A stretch of 64,000 bases of DNA, taken from Cylindrotheca closterium. Lineage: Eukaryota > Bacillariophyta > Bacillariophyceae > Bacillariales > Bacillariaceae. The notes below the pieces were generated by a model. That model saw nothing but the letters and a program-made list of their open reading frames with translations. It was not told where the DNA came from and searched no databases. The position numbers and the translations under genes are program-made. The stretch lies in contig CAKOGP040001557.1 in assembly GCA_933822405.4 (NCBI GenBank), forward strand, positions 124,001-188,000, read 5' to 3'. Every line of letters starts with the position of its first letter. The first letter of the stretch is position 1. Shown piece by piece: positions 10,511-20,160 of this stretch.

Positions 10511-12424
10511 TTACTTGGCACCTTTTCCTCGATTTACCACGCGGCGACTGTATCGTCGTCCTTTTTCCGTCATGCCAGATCCCAAAGCTTCAGTAGAAGG
10601 ATCCTTCTTCTCTGGCGAAAGCTTGAGCTGTAGTCGTCGACTGTAGCGCTTTCCGGATTCGGTCCATCCAGATCCCATTCCATCAGAAGGAATATCATTA
10701 TTAGTAGGTGCGTTGTCAGATTGCTCGGTTGGTGCTCCAAAAATCTCGCCATCGCTACCATCTTCCAAAGAATCGAAGTCGTCATGAATCAATGCAGCAT
10801 CCAAAGGCGACTCGTCAATAGTACTCAAGTCTTCTCCCTCTGGATCTTCCATGATGACATGGAGGGAAGGTTTGAATTCCTTCTTCTCGTTCACGTCGTC
10901 GACTTCGTCTTCTTCCTCCTCCTTTATTGGGTCTTCAATAATGACAAGAAGGGTTGGTTCAAAATCGATCTCCTTCTGGCCCTTGCTTCTTCTGGCCCTT
11001 GCCTTGTTTGCCCACTTGGCTCTTTCAGCCTTGGTCATCTTGTTCAAATTCGCCTTCTCGGCCAAGATCTCCTCGGACTTGTTGACCCAAATGGCGTCAG
11101 CTTTGGCAAGACGAGTCGATGGTTCATTGGCGATATCATCGTTGAATCCAGCCTCCAACAACGAGTCAATGTGGCTCTCGTCGCCGTCTTCTTCTGGATC
11201 TTCGATAATGACAGGTAGCAAAGGAGTGAAGAGTTCATTGGTTCGTTTGGCCCATGTTGCAGCGCAAGTTGGAACCGTAGAGGATGAATTCATTTTGCGA
11301 CGCTTGGTGGGTCTGGATGAAATAAGACAGGAAGTTGCGGTTCGCTTGAGTGACATTAGTGCTTGTTCTTCCATGCAGGGCTCGTTGTCGTTGTCGTCGT
11401 TGTCGTCATCCAAATCCATTGGTACAGGAATATTGGAGAGCATGTCATGAAGGACCGTTGGAAGCATTTGTCGGTGGTTCTCGAGCGCAATGGCAATGAT
11501 TTCAGAGTCGACTTTGCCATCAATAAATCCAGTATCCAAAGACGAGTCAATGTCACTCAAATCTTCTTCTGCTGGATCTTCGACAATGGTGGCAAGCACG
11601 GTACGTTTGAAATCGATCTTCCAGCGCCGGGCATTCCGTCTCTTGATCTTGCGGTCAATTTGACGAATTAGCTGCCTTCGGGACTGAAGATCTTGCTCGT
11701 CGGGAAGGAAGTTTCTTCTTCGAGTCTTAGGGGCGAAATGAACTCGGATTGAAGAGGTTGGTTTCGGTGATCCCCAATCTTGTCTTGAAGGACGAAGAAT
11801 GGACACAGGAGTGTGTGGAACGAATCTCACTGTGTTCTCTATCTCTGGAAGTACTTCGTCGTGCAGTTGAATGCGCCATTGAATCAGACCCCAGCATTCC
11901 CTGCGAGATTGTAGCTCTTGCTCGTTTGGGACAAAGGTTCGACGAAAGATTTTGGCGAAACGGACACGATTTGGTTTTCGGATGAACACACCCAACCAAC
12001 TTTGGTTTTTCTTGCGAGACCCGCCTTCTGGACGACGAAGGATGGAAACAGGAGGCTGTCGTCTCTTCCATTGCCTGCAAAGTCTCTGATAGGCTCGGTA
12101 AGTGTCGAGTACCATGTACCGAAGTAACACGATTGCGACTGCACAAACCAAACCGGTAATGATGGTTTCTTGAACTTGTTGTTGTTGTTGTTGTTGTTGA
12201 GTGATGGCACTCATTCGAGGTAACTTGGGAAAGCTGATGCTTTTCAAGCTTTCTTGATTGACAAAGGTAGTGATGTAGTTGGTCATGATTGTTGTTGTTG
12301 TTGTATTAGTTGATTCAAAGAGGTTCATAATGGAAATTGTGAGGTGTTGCGTTGAGGCGTGTGGAGTGAAAACCGCTACCGTACTGGTTGGAGGTCGATC
12401 GCCAATTTGCCGTGCTTTTAACAC
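10511..12424 (-). CDS. Single-TM protein with two SILK-RVxF (PP1-docking-like) modules and four acidic VIxEDP repeats
   Basis: Single-exon 637-aa protein with no family I recognise. A TM segment lies at about 86-106, after a poly-Gln run. Two related blocks follow: SILR at 127-130 with RVRF at 153-156, then SILR at 208-211 with RVHF at 227-230; each ends in a matching tail (FVPNEQELQSRR, FLPDEQDLQSRR). SILK-type and RVxF motifs are the two best-known docking motifs for protein phosphatase 1. Four acidic repeats lie at about 287-310, 402-427, 491-510 and 520-545 (core VIIEDP, then acidic residues, three of them with an ID-S-L-D-like ending). Two copies of GSGxTExGxRYSRR (584-597, 615-628) close the protein. 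The start could instead be Met33 or Met71, which keep the TM. PP1 binding is inference from motifs only. Confidence 0.75.
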   Translation of the reverse strand: MLKARQIGDRPPTSTVAVFTPHASTQHLTISIMNLFESTNTTTTTIMTNYITTFVNQESLKSISFPKLPRMSAITQQQQQQQQVQETIITGLVCAVAIVLLRYMVLDTYRAYQRLCRQWKRRQPPVSILRRPEGGSRKKNQSWLGVFIRKPNRVRFAKIFRRTFVPNEQELQSRRECWGLIQWRIQLHDEVLPEIENTVRFVPHTPVSILRPSRQDWGSPKPTSSIRVHFAPKTRRRNFLPDEQDLQSRRQLIRQIDRKIKRRNARRWKIDFKRTVLATIVEDPAEEDLSDIDSSLDTGFIDGKVDSEIIAIALENHRQMLPTVLHDMLSNIPVPMDLDDDNDDNDNEPCMEEQALMSLKRTATSCLISSRPTKRRKMNSSSTVPTCAATWAKRTNELFTPLLPVIIEDPEEDGDESHIDSLLEAGFNDDIANEPSTRLAKADAIWVNKSEEILAEKANLNKMTKAERAKWANKARARRSKGQKEIDFEPTLLVIIEDPIKEEEEDEVDDVNEKKEFKPSLHVIMEDPEGEDLSTIDESPLDAALIHDDFDSLEDGSDGEIFGAPTEQSDNAPTNNDIPSDGMGSGWTESGKRYSRRLQLKLSPEKKDPSTEALGSGMTEKGRRYSRRVVNRGKGAK

Positions 12425-12723
12425 GATTGACTCCTTCGAATCATCGTTTTCAGTTTGGTGGTATCGGTGGATGGCGTGTTTTTTCTATGGATGCGATAGA
12501 CGATGGAATGACAATAATGATAAATTTACCACTATGGTAAGCAAAAGAAGAAAAATCATCTAATTGTTTCTCTGCTGGCTTTATCATTTTAGCTGGAGTA
12601 TATTAGTAAGTATTAATACCTACTGGTACAGTTATCAGCAGTCACAAATTTCAAGTATATTACACAAAGGTTGGTACGCACACCACACGCGCAGGGGTTA
12701 TTCCCTACTGTAGCATTCATTCT

Positions 12724-13704
12724 TTATTGTTCTTGGAGCTTGTTTTGGTTCCACCGTTTTGCATCTCGTTGATTGAGCAAGGCCCTCATGAGGTGCTCGC
12801 TCAGCAAGTATTTGGTATTGCTTTCCATGTCAGGCTTGCTCTTGAGATGCTTTCGCAATTCCACCTGATCCCAAAACAAAAGAGAGGCATCGCCTTCGGT
12901 CACGACGGTTCCATAGGCGCCCTCGTGTTCACCAATCTGAAAGGCGACGTCATTGACGAACCCTCCTTCGTCCACGCTTGACGCAAAGGCACCATGATGA
13001 AAGACCTTGGCGGTTCCCTTTTCGATAAAGTATAATCGTGGACAGACCCGGCCTTCTCTTGTCAATATCGTGCCATCGGGGACCACCTCCCTCTTGGACA
13101 AGACCAAAAGTTGCGAGAATTCGCCCTTGGAGAGTTGCGAGAAATGATTGTGATACAACCGTTCCTCTTCTTCCGACAGGGGAGGCCCGTACCGGTCCAT
13201 GGCCAGCATGTAGGCTGCTCCCGCATTGACCAACACAAAGAGTGCCGACCAACGGAGTGGAATCTGAAGTGGTCTCGGATGGAGGGCATGAAAGGAGACT
13301 AGTCCGACATACCCTCCCACCAAGGCAACTCGCAACGACAACATGTCTGTCATGAGAAATCCACTCGCCAAGGCCAGGTACGCACCGTTGCCAATATAAG
13401 GCAACGCTTCTTTGATTTTGGGATTCCGAACCAAGCTGTTGTATTCTTGAATCACTTTGCGTGTCGAGGACGGTAGCATACTAGAACTAGTAACAGTACT
13501 AGCAGCAGTACTACCAGTAGTACTAGCAGTAGTGCCGCTTGTTGCTGATGCTGCTGCTGATGCTGCTGTCGAGGGAGGAGTGGTAGTAGACTTGTGGACC
13601 TTTCTTATCCGACATACCATCATAACACCAGACGGTTGACGAGGCTTTCCCCACACCGTTGATGCAACTATTGACGTTGACGTTTTGGTGGCTGATCGTA
13701 ACAT
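12724..13704 (-). CDS. Popeye-like (POPDC-type) cyclic-nucleotide-binding-fold membrane protein
   Basis: Single-exon 326-aa protein. The N-terminus is Ser/Thr/Ala-rich with basic residues and could be a mitochondrial presequence. Residues about 82-170 hold two or three hydrophobic segments (ALPYIGNGAYLALASGFLMT, VALVGGYVGLVSFHAL, SALFVLVNAGAAYMLAMD). Residues about 175-310 follow the Popeye pattern: EEERLYHNHFSQLSKGEFSQL, then a cNMP-fold beta roll (VVPDGTILTREG, LYFIEKGTAKVFHHG). Animal Popeye proteins bind cAMP and modulate membrane traffic and channels. I cannot confirm the phosphate-binding residues, so nucleotide binding is uncertain. It is divergent from the gene at 14189 and shares a 484-bp spacer with it. 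Confidence 0.75.
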   Translation of the reverse strand: MLRSATKTSTSIVASTVWGKPRQPSGVMMVCRIRKVHKSTTTPPSTAASAAASATSGTTASTTGSTAASTVTSSSMLPSSTRKVIQEYNSLVRNPKIKEALPYIGNGAYLALASGFLMTDMLSLRVALVGGYVGLVSFHALHPRPLQIPLRWSALFVLVNAGAAYMLAMDRYGPPLSEEEERLYHNHFSQLSKGEFSQLLVLSKREVVPDGTILTREGRVCPRLYFIEKGTAKVFHHGAFASSVDEGGFVNDVAFQIGEHEGAYGTVVTEGDASLLFWDQVELRKHLKSKPDMESNTKYLLSEHLMRALLNQRDAKRWNQNKLQEQ

Positions 13705-14188
13705 TTTTCGAGATATCAGAGTCAGTCGTCCTTTTTTAGTTACTCAATCGAATGCTTTCAGAGAAAATGGCGAGGCAAGATTTTCTGTGTCTGTGCGAAA
13801 TGAAGATGTACGGTACCGGTATGGGAAGAATTAAAAAAAAGGAGGAAAAAAAAAAGACAATTCTCTCCAAATTTGCTTCCACGTTCATTCCGGCAGAACG
13901 ACGTATGGGGTTCGGAAAAAAAACAAACCTCCGCCACGTCAGCCTTTCTCTCTGGTTCTCCAAAATGCAAAGATACCCTCATCAACGTCTCAGTCGGTCG
14001 TTCGTTCGTTCGTTCTTCGACTAAATTAGGCCAGCTCAAGTCATGTGGATCAAAAATTTGGGAGGTGGGATGATTCGGAAGTGAGAGGTGCGCGCAATAT
14101 TTTATATTTTGGAGATCCAATCGTCACGCTTGCAATACATTAGACTTACTTTGATAAAACTATATACAGTGCTACGAAAGGAAAAAAA
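13705..14188. other. Divergent intergenic spacer (candidate shared promoter)
   Basis: Lies between the Popeye-like gene (minus) and the single-TM gene (plus). It contains a TACCGGTA palindrome at 13814-13821, A-runs at about 13830-13860 and a short (CGTT)n run near 14002. No gene is seen. Confidence 0.5.
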
Positions 14189-15025
14189 ATGAGTCACTCT
14201 AGCAGCAAGAACAAGGCTCACAAGAAGAAGATGGAACCGATTGATGAAACGAGTGCAGTCGTATTGAAGTCGTCGTCGTCATCTCCTTCTTCTAGTAGTA
14301 GTGGACATCGTACCGCAAAAGTGGCAACGACAAAAGATTCTTCTCCCTCCAGATCATTCGTCCATACTACTGCTACTACTGCTACTACTTCTACTACTAC
14401 AACTTCTGCCTCTTCCTCTTTCGATGATTTGCAATCACTGGACGCGTTGCACAACCAATTACGGGAGCTAGAAGACGCTGAAACGGCACATACGATTTCA
14501 AGGCCCCAACATTTACTACAAGAAGAAGTTCTGGAAAATTCTCACAAACCCGTGCCATCCGTGGTATTCAAGTATATTCTAATCTGCATGGGCTTGTGTG
14601 GGATTCTGATTGGGATTGCATTGGGAGCCATTATCGGTCAACATTTATTGAAGCAGCAGCAGAACCAACAAAGGTACAATAAGGAGCCGAGCGATGTTAC
14701 CGGATTGGCAAAGAATAACAATACTACTACGCAGGCTCCATCAATAGCACCTGGTCTCGACTGGCATTATCCACCTTCGCCACGGCCGACCTCGGATATA
14801 TTTGATCATGTACATTCGTCTCCACCGACACCAACATTGAGAACTGCACATCCCACAATTGCCACCCCGACAAATTCTTCTTCCGGAGTAGCTCCAACAG
14901 TCAAGAATGAAACAACCTTCCCACTTCCATCCAACAACAACAACAACAACAAGAACCCAACAAATAGCAGCGACGCTGGGCAAGTAGATGGGGATAGGAA
15001 CGACACGGAAAACATTCTTCCTTGA
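14189..15025 (+). CDS. Hypothetical single-TM Ser/Thr/Asn-rich protein
   Basis: 278 aa, not recognised. Residues 1-125 are low-complexity (Lys-rich start, then Ser and Thr runs) with a short amphipathic helix (LDALHNQLRELEDAETAH). One TM segment lies at about 128-152 (YILICMGLCGILIGIALGAI). The rest, about 125 aa, is rich in Pro, Thr, Ser and Asn with N-x-T/S sites. The layout (basic, Ser-rich N-terminus, one TM, Pro/Thr-rich C-terminus) resembles the N-terminal and TM part of type II diatom surface proteins, but no folded outer domain is present. Low complexity makes function unpredictable. Confidence 0.6.
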   Translation: MSHSSSKNKAHKKKMEPIDETSAVVLKSSSSSPSSSSSGHRTAKVATTKDSSPSRSFVHTTATTATTSTTTTSASSSFDDLQSLDALHNQLRELEDAETAHTISRPQHLLQEEVLENSHKPVPSVVFKYILICMGLCGILIGIALGAIIGQHLLKQQQNQQRYNKEPSDVTGLAKNNNTTTQAPSIAPGLDWHYPPSPRPTSDIFDHVHSSPPTPTLRTAHPTIATPTNSSSGVAPTVKNETTFPLPSNNNNNNKNPTNSSDAGQVDGDRNDTENILP

Positions 15026-15730
15026 TCACCACCAGCCAGTCATGGTTATTTTGTTGCCAAGAAGTCGAAGCAATTCAAATATGTATATATATGTATTGCA
15101 CTCGTCAGAACTCCGCACGAAAAAACTCCCATTGTTCGAATAACAAGGAGATTGCGATAAATCATGCCTGCAGCTTCATCATGTAACTTCATGTAGCAAC
15201 CACCATCACAGGAAGTTTGGACGCAGAAGATACAAAATGTTTTGAGATGTCCTGGTGGTCTACCACCATCCATTGGCATACACAATCACCACAATCACCA
15301 CCAGATTTGCGTGCAATAGTAGCAAGGAGTAAAAGCTGAGCAGCCACCAGAGTCGCAGAATCAACAGTGCTTCATGAAGAATTGCTGATTCTAGACTCCC
15401 TATTATGATGAAACTAGAGCATATATGATGAAAGCTACTGGTTGATGATGATAGGATGCTGCGAATGGTCTGTGGCATATTTTCCAACGCAATAACACAG
15501 CAGACTTGCTTGATAAGAAGGAAGCCAATTGCTGGCGCACCTCTCCTCATCCTTCGCTACGGAAACACAACGAAGAGGCGCTGGTAGTAGTGTTGTCCAC
15601 AGGAAAATGAGTGAACATGTGGAATTTTATAATCACTTTTCGATTATTCCGCCTCAGGAGGAAGATGATGCCCACGGACTCTGACGGAAAGCATCATGGC
15701 TGACAATAATCATAGTTCAGAAGAAAGAAT
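15026..15730. other. Intergenic
   Basis: No gene seen. It precedes the CRAL-TRIO/DUF6824 pseudogene. Overlapping minus-strand frames at 15046-15550 carry no recognisable features. Confidence 0.55.
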
Positions 15731-16440
15731 GTGGGACAATTTCTTTTTTCAATCACCAACGATGAAGATCCTGTCACGGGCTCATCGGCTGATGACACTT
15801 CGCCTCAAGACAACAGTAATAGTGCAGAAATATTTTCCAGACAGATGATGCCGCCCAATGCGTCTGACCCGAAAAGCGCCGATTCCTTGATTTGCATCTC
15901 AACTTGCCCAGCGGTCAGTCGCTGATCGAGAAAAATAAGGCGTACATGGACGTACATGGGATACCAGACATGTTCGCAGAAACTCCAGAATTGATTCAGG
16001 AAAGTCTGGTCCTACTGCAAAATGAAATTTGCGTGGACATGGGATCGACCCATCTAAGATACCTGTGAACCACAGAGGCGAGATGACGGACCATTTCGAA
16101 GACACTCAGAGATTACAACGACAACGGCGACAGGAGCGGTTGAAAGGTCCTATTCGTAGCACGACTAGTGTTCCATTTTGCGAAGATGTTTTGTTGGGCA
16201 AAGGGAACACCCTTTCAGATCCACCCTGGCAACAAAAAGCTTCGCAAGCTTGTGGTGGATTGGCAGAAGGAGTACGAAAAGACGTACGCAGAGGAAGAGG
16301 GAGCGGGCATCAGAACCGCAGAATCGACTGTCCTTCGCAAAGGATTCTTTGGACATGACTTTGCAAAGTTGACGGCATTATGAAGGAAGTGCCGTTTTGG
16401 GACGCTACATTTTGCTGGTAAAGAGGAGGCAACTCTCAAG
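15731..16440 (+). pseudogene. Degraded, internally deleted copy of the CRAL-TRIO/DUF6824 gene
   Basis: Fragments in different frames align in order with the intact 46.8-kb gene. About 15840-15895 reads DPKSADSLI (intact: DPKAVDSLI). About 15935-16030, in another frame, reads YMDVHGIPDMFAETPELIQE (intact: YLDVHGISEAVEETPQLIEA). After a stop the sequence jumps to HGIDPSKIPVN at about 16033 (intact: HGIPPGVLPVN), so nearly the whole lipid-binding lobe is missing. It continues with CEDVLLGKG, and after a frameshift at about 16200, IHPGNKKLRKLVVDWQKEYE. The DNA between the flanking matches is too short to hold the missing lobe in an intron. Several frame changes, stops and the deletion make a functional product unlikely. 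A multi-intron gene is the alternative, but the missing domain argues against it. Limits are approximate. Confidence 0.8.
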
Positions 16441-17336
16441 CATGAAAGTAGTATCATTCTGCGTATTCTCATGGTGATCATTATCATTTAAAAAATCGTG
16501 CTGATGAATGGAGTCGAGATGATAGAGTTCAGCATCACATATTGTATGATATAAGAAATTATGCTTATGATTACCAATCTAGTCCCAACACTATTGTCAT
16601 GAATCATCTTTACAATTCTTGAGAATATCTATATTATTAGTATGATTGATTCTTTCAAACAACGATATCTTCTCGTTGAATTTGCGTCCGCTCGGCGTCC
16701 GTCAACTTCTGATTGGTGCGAAATTCTCGCCAAAATATGGTGGCAATTGAAATTACGTCAAGTTCGAAACGCTCGTGATTTCCAGATGATCAGACACTAT
16801 CCAGACACCGGTGTTTGAATCCCATTCGGAAAATGTGCAGTGTTTCATGTACACGTACACATAAAAAATGGCAGATGCCCTTCTCGTCTTCGTCTTCGTA
16901 TCGGAAGGTTGGCATCTGTTGTCGTTTCGTGACGTCCTATCGACGTCAGCCGAATCTTTCCTGTGCCAGAATCATAGGGCTAATTTTCTCAATTGCATGA
17001 TTCCAAAATGTCATGTACGTGGTGTACAATCGAGGTGGCCTCTCCAAATTCAAGCAGTCAGCGACATCATACCTCAGGGTTTTGTCACGGTATTTAATGT
17101 GGCCACCGAATAAGACCCTCCACGTAAAACTGCTCCCATAAGTCCAATAAGTGACTCTGAGAAGCTCGACCTCTTCTGCTTCCCATCATTTGCATCGTTC
17201 GCATCCTTCTCACTTTTTTTCCTTCCAAAAGTGCTGCCTTTTCATCTCTCATCTTCCATAAAATACATCCTCAAAACAGCAACAATAACAACACAAAACA
17301 CAACCACAACCACTTTCCTAATATTCTTAACATACA
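16441..17336. other. Intergenic
   Basis: No gene recognised. Two overlapping small frames near 16815-17113 on the plus strand have no support. The last 100 bases before 17337 are rich in CAA/ACA, as expected of a 5' UTR. Confidence 0.55.
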
Positions 17337-18293
17337 ATGTTCACTGTCATTTACGCAAATCAAGCTCACCACAACGAACCAGACACTGAACAACTACCAT
17401 CATCCTCACCACAAACCAGCACGGAATTTCAGGAAGTTCCAATCACAAAAGACGAAAGTCCTCACAAATCCGAGAACTCCATGAGCACCGCCTCTCTTAC
17501 CGCCATGAGCAACCCATCAATGGCCGAAGAAGACGTTTCCTGGGCGACCTTACAAGTTGTGGGTGACGACAGTAGTGAGAATGATGACGGCGATTCGGAT
17601 GATGAGGATCTTGATGTTCAGGAACTTTTGGATATGTACGATACCATCGATACGATTCAAGTTGGACGAGAATTAGCCGAAACCCCCAGCAAAATTATCA
17701 AACGCCCCTCCTCTTACAATCTAAAAGGAGAAGAAAAAGAAGTTCGATTTTCCACAGTCCAAGTGCGTGAATATCCCATTGTTCCTGGTGACAATCCAAG
17801 TGGAGACTCCGGTCCGCCAATCACCATTGGTTGGAAACCCACCCGCGAAATGGAAGTCTCGGTGGACCACAATGAACAGTATGGCTTGTATGCCGACGAA
17901 AAGGCTCTCCAAAATTCGGATCATTCCCGCATCAAACGCAACGTCGAAGGCTTGCACTTGTCCCATCTCAAGCGCATGTGCAAGCTGCACCACTCGGGTT
18001 ACTCCTCCAAGGAGATTGGTGCAGCAACCAAGGCTGCTGACGATGAGCGCCGGAAGCGCGAAGAAACTCTCAAGAGTCTCAAGAATGAAAAACTAAACGA
18101 ATACAAGGAAACCATCAAGCGTGCCTTTCGCAACGCGACCGTGGCCCGCAAGGCCAAAAAGGCAGAAAAGGAATTTCTGAAACCGTATATTGAACGATCA
18201 AGTAAGAATCGTCACAGTAGTATCGTCAACGAGTCGGGTGAACTGCCCAATGCCAAGACGTATGAGGATGATGGTGGTTTCTGGTACTACTAA
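17337..18293 (+). CDS. Uncharacterised protein with VRFSTVQVREY...GDNPS motif
   Basis: 318 aa, single exon. Residues 1-110 are polar and acidic (DDGDSDDEDLDVQELLDMYD). Residues about 135-175 carry KEVRFSTVQVREYP followed by VPGDNPSGDSGPPITIGWKP. I recall this motif in many diatom proteins, but no function is known to me. Residues about 205-290 are a basic, charged helical region (LKRMCKLHHSGYSSKEIG, then a Lys/Glu-rich helix) that may be a coiled coil. The K-E-V-R-F start of the motif also fits a relaxed PP1-docking RVxF pattern, which could be coincidental. No signal peptide or TM is seen, so it is cytosolic or nuclear. Confidence 0.7.
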   Translation: MFTVIYANQAHHNEPDTEQLPSSSPQTSTEFQEVPITKDESPHKSENSMSTASLTAMSNPSMAEEDVSWATLQVVGDDSSENDDGDSDDEDLDVQELLDMYDTIDTIQVGRELAETPSKIIKRPSSYNLKGEEKEVRFSTVQVREYPIVPGDNPSGDSGPPITIGWKPTREMEVSVDHNEQYGLYADEKALQNSDHSRIKRNVEGLHLSHLKRMCKLHHSGYSSKEIGAATKAADDERRKREETLKSLKNEKLNEYKETIKRAFRNATVARKAKKAEKEFLKPYIERSSKNRHSSIVNESGELPNAKTYEDDGGFWYY

Positions 18294-18698
18294 ATCAAAG
18301 CAAAGCAGACGAGTGGAATTGATTGATTCATTCAGCATTTGATGCTTCTGATTGAGAAAGAGACAAACAAACAACGCTACCATTTTTGAGGCTATACAGT
18401 ACATACCGGCGCCGGTGGGTAGCATTAGTCTTTTTAGTAGAAGAAAAAACTGACTATGCTACTACAACACAAACTACTACTACTACTACTACCTGAAGAC
18501 GATGAAAACATCAGCAAATGTTCCTAAAAATGGAAAGATTGGAGACAAAAGTAGGACTAGGATAATAATGATGATATTAGAAAGACATCGTATAATATGT
18601 TAACATATTGCTAGACCTACCAGGCACCACATCATGACTGGAAGCATCGTATCAATGCTTTCCTAATCAATCGGCGGGTTTCGAAATCTGCCAACATT
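18294..18698. other. Intergenic
   Basis: No gene seen. It holds a CCGGCGCCGG palindrome near 18406 and an (ACT)n run around 18470-18491. Confidence 0.5.
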
Positions 18699-19742
18699 TT
18701 GAATGACGTGTGTCTAAATAGTACTGAAGTAGACTCACTTGACCATCCTGAGATTCTCAGCCACTTTTTTATTATTATCATCATCGCAGCAACCTGTGGA
18801 ATAACATTGGGAGTGACAATGACCACGACCAGCAATCGAAATATCAGCACCAGCACTGTTAGGAGCTCTTTTCTTCCCTTTCTCGCTGGAATTGCATTTG
18901 GTATTGCATCGTCTATCCTTTATACCCGCGTGATATGTTCCAGAAATCAAAAGTCGTCGTCGTCGTCGTCGTCATTGTGGCTACAACCACCATCGACCTT
19001 GCCACGGTTTGCCCAAGAAATTCTCTCCAACCATCACCACACCAACACGGAAAAAATAAGCAATGATGATAGTAATGGTGAAAGCACGAACGCTAGTAGC
19101 CCTAATACTGCACTATCATCTGAGAATTGGACCGAAGTTCGATTGCGTGAATGGGAAGACTTGAACTGGAGGGATGCGAATGGTTGGCAAGGTCGTGATT
19201 TGTGCCACAATCCACAAGGTCTAGGCGTTCGCATTTTACATTACTACTACAAGGCATCCTCCAAAGAAATGGTGGGCGTCGTTTGGTTTGGCCCTCATGC
19301 CGAATCTCATCGGGGACTCTGTCATGGGGGAGCCATGACCTCGCTGATGGATGATTTTTGTGGCCACTTGGCATTTTTGCATTCGACTAGTGGACAACCT
19401 TGGTCGGGTGCCACGGTCCAAGTGAACGTGTCCCTCAAGAAGCCAGTCAAAGTGGGGTCTATTTTGAGGATTATTGGCAGGATTGACAAGCATGAAGGAC
19501 GTAAGATTTATGTTCATGCCACATTGGATGACGGGGGTGGTGACAACAACGGCGGCAGCAGCATTGATGGAGAAGAACAGAATAAGGATCCACTGGTGTA
19601 TGCTACATTAGAAGGACTGTCTATTGATGGAGTGAAGATGTCGCAACATGAGGATCCAGTATCGAAACGAACCTGGGAAGTGGAAGTCTGTGAGCATTCT
19701 GGAAGGCTGCAGAGGCGAGATTCTGGTTGGAAACTCCTGTAA
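18699..19742 (+). CDS. Membrane-anchored hotdog-fold thioesterase (PaaI/THEM4-like)
   Basis: 347 aa as read from the first ATG; a second in-frame ATG about 40 codons later (MTTTSNRNIS) would still keep a TM segment (FLPFLAGIAFGIASSILYTR) and may be the true start. Residues about 115-330 form one hotdog domain: GVVWFGPHAESHRGLCHGG, with the HGGA signature at about residue 209, then SLMDDFCGHLAF on the central helix, and strands VNVSLKKPVKVGSILRIIG and KIYVHATL. An Asp on that helix is the usual catalytic acid of the PaaI/THEM4 group. These enzymes hydrolyse acyl-CoA thioesters. A Gly/Asp-rich insert (about 283-292) interrupts the domain before its last strand. Class is confident; acyl substrate and membrane location are unknown. 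Confidence 0.82.
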   Translation: MNDVCLNSTEVDSLDHPEILSHFFIIIIIAATCGITLGVTMTTTSNRNISTSTVRSSFLPFLAGIAFGIASSILYTRVICSRNQKSSSSSSSLWLQPPSTLPRFAQEILSNHHHTNTEKISNDDSNGESTNASSPNTALSSENWTEVRLREWEDLNWRDANGWQGRDLCHNPQGLGVRILHYYYKASSKEMVGVVWFGPHAESHRGLCHGGAMTSLMDDFCGHLAFLHSTSGQPWSGATVQVNVSLKKPVKVGSILRIIGRIDKHEGRKIYVHATLDDGGGDNNGGSSIDGEEQNKDPLVYATLEGLSIDGVKMSQHEDPVSKRTWEVEVCEHSGRLQRRDSGWKLL

Positions 19743-20160
19743 AGAAACATCCGCAATTATACACAACTTCAAATTGCCTTGATCCAAATTGGTCGTTTCA
19801 CGCAAAACTGATAAGGGGCCTTTCCAGTAATCAATCGCGGTACTGAGTAAGCTTATCGCTTTTCTGTCAAACCCCGATAAACACAACCATCCCGATTTGC
19901 TCGTTTCATTTTCCTCGCTCCAACGCCAACTGAATGGAGTCAAGAAGTTGATCATATACAGTATATTCTTGTGCAATGCTTCAGCTCTATACAAATGAGA
20001 CTACAATACGACTGTTGCGCAGCGCGGTATGCGAGCAATAATCAATAACAAGTGCGTCTTGAAATTATTGGAATAAAAATAGTTCATGCCTTGCGCAAAT
20101 TCCCAAAGAACCATGACGATGAATTGAACAATATGAACAATATGAACCAACGTCATCGCA
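19743..20160. other. Intergenic between convergent genes
   Basis: 418 bp with no gene recognised; 3' flanks of the thioesterase and the repeat protein. Confidence 0.55.
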
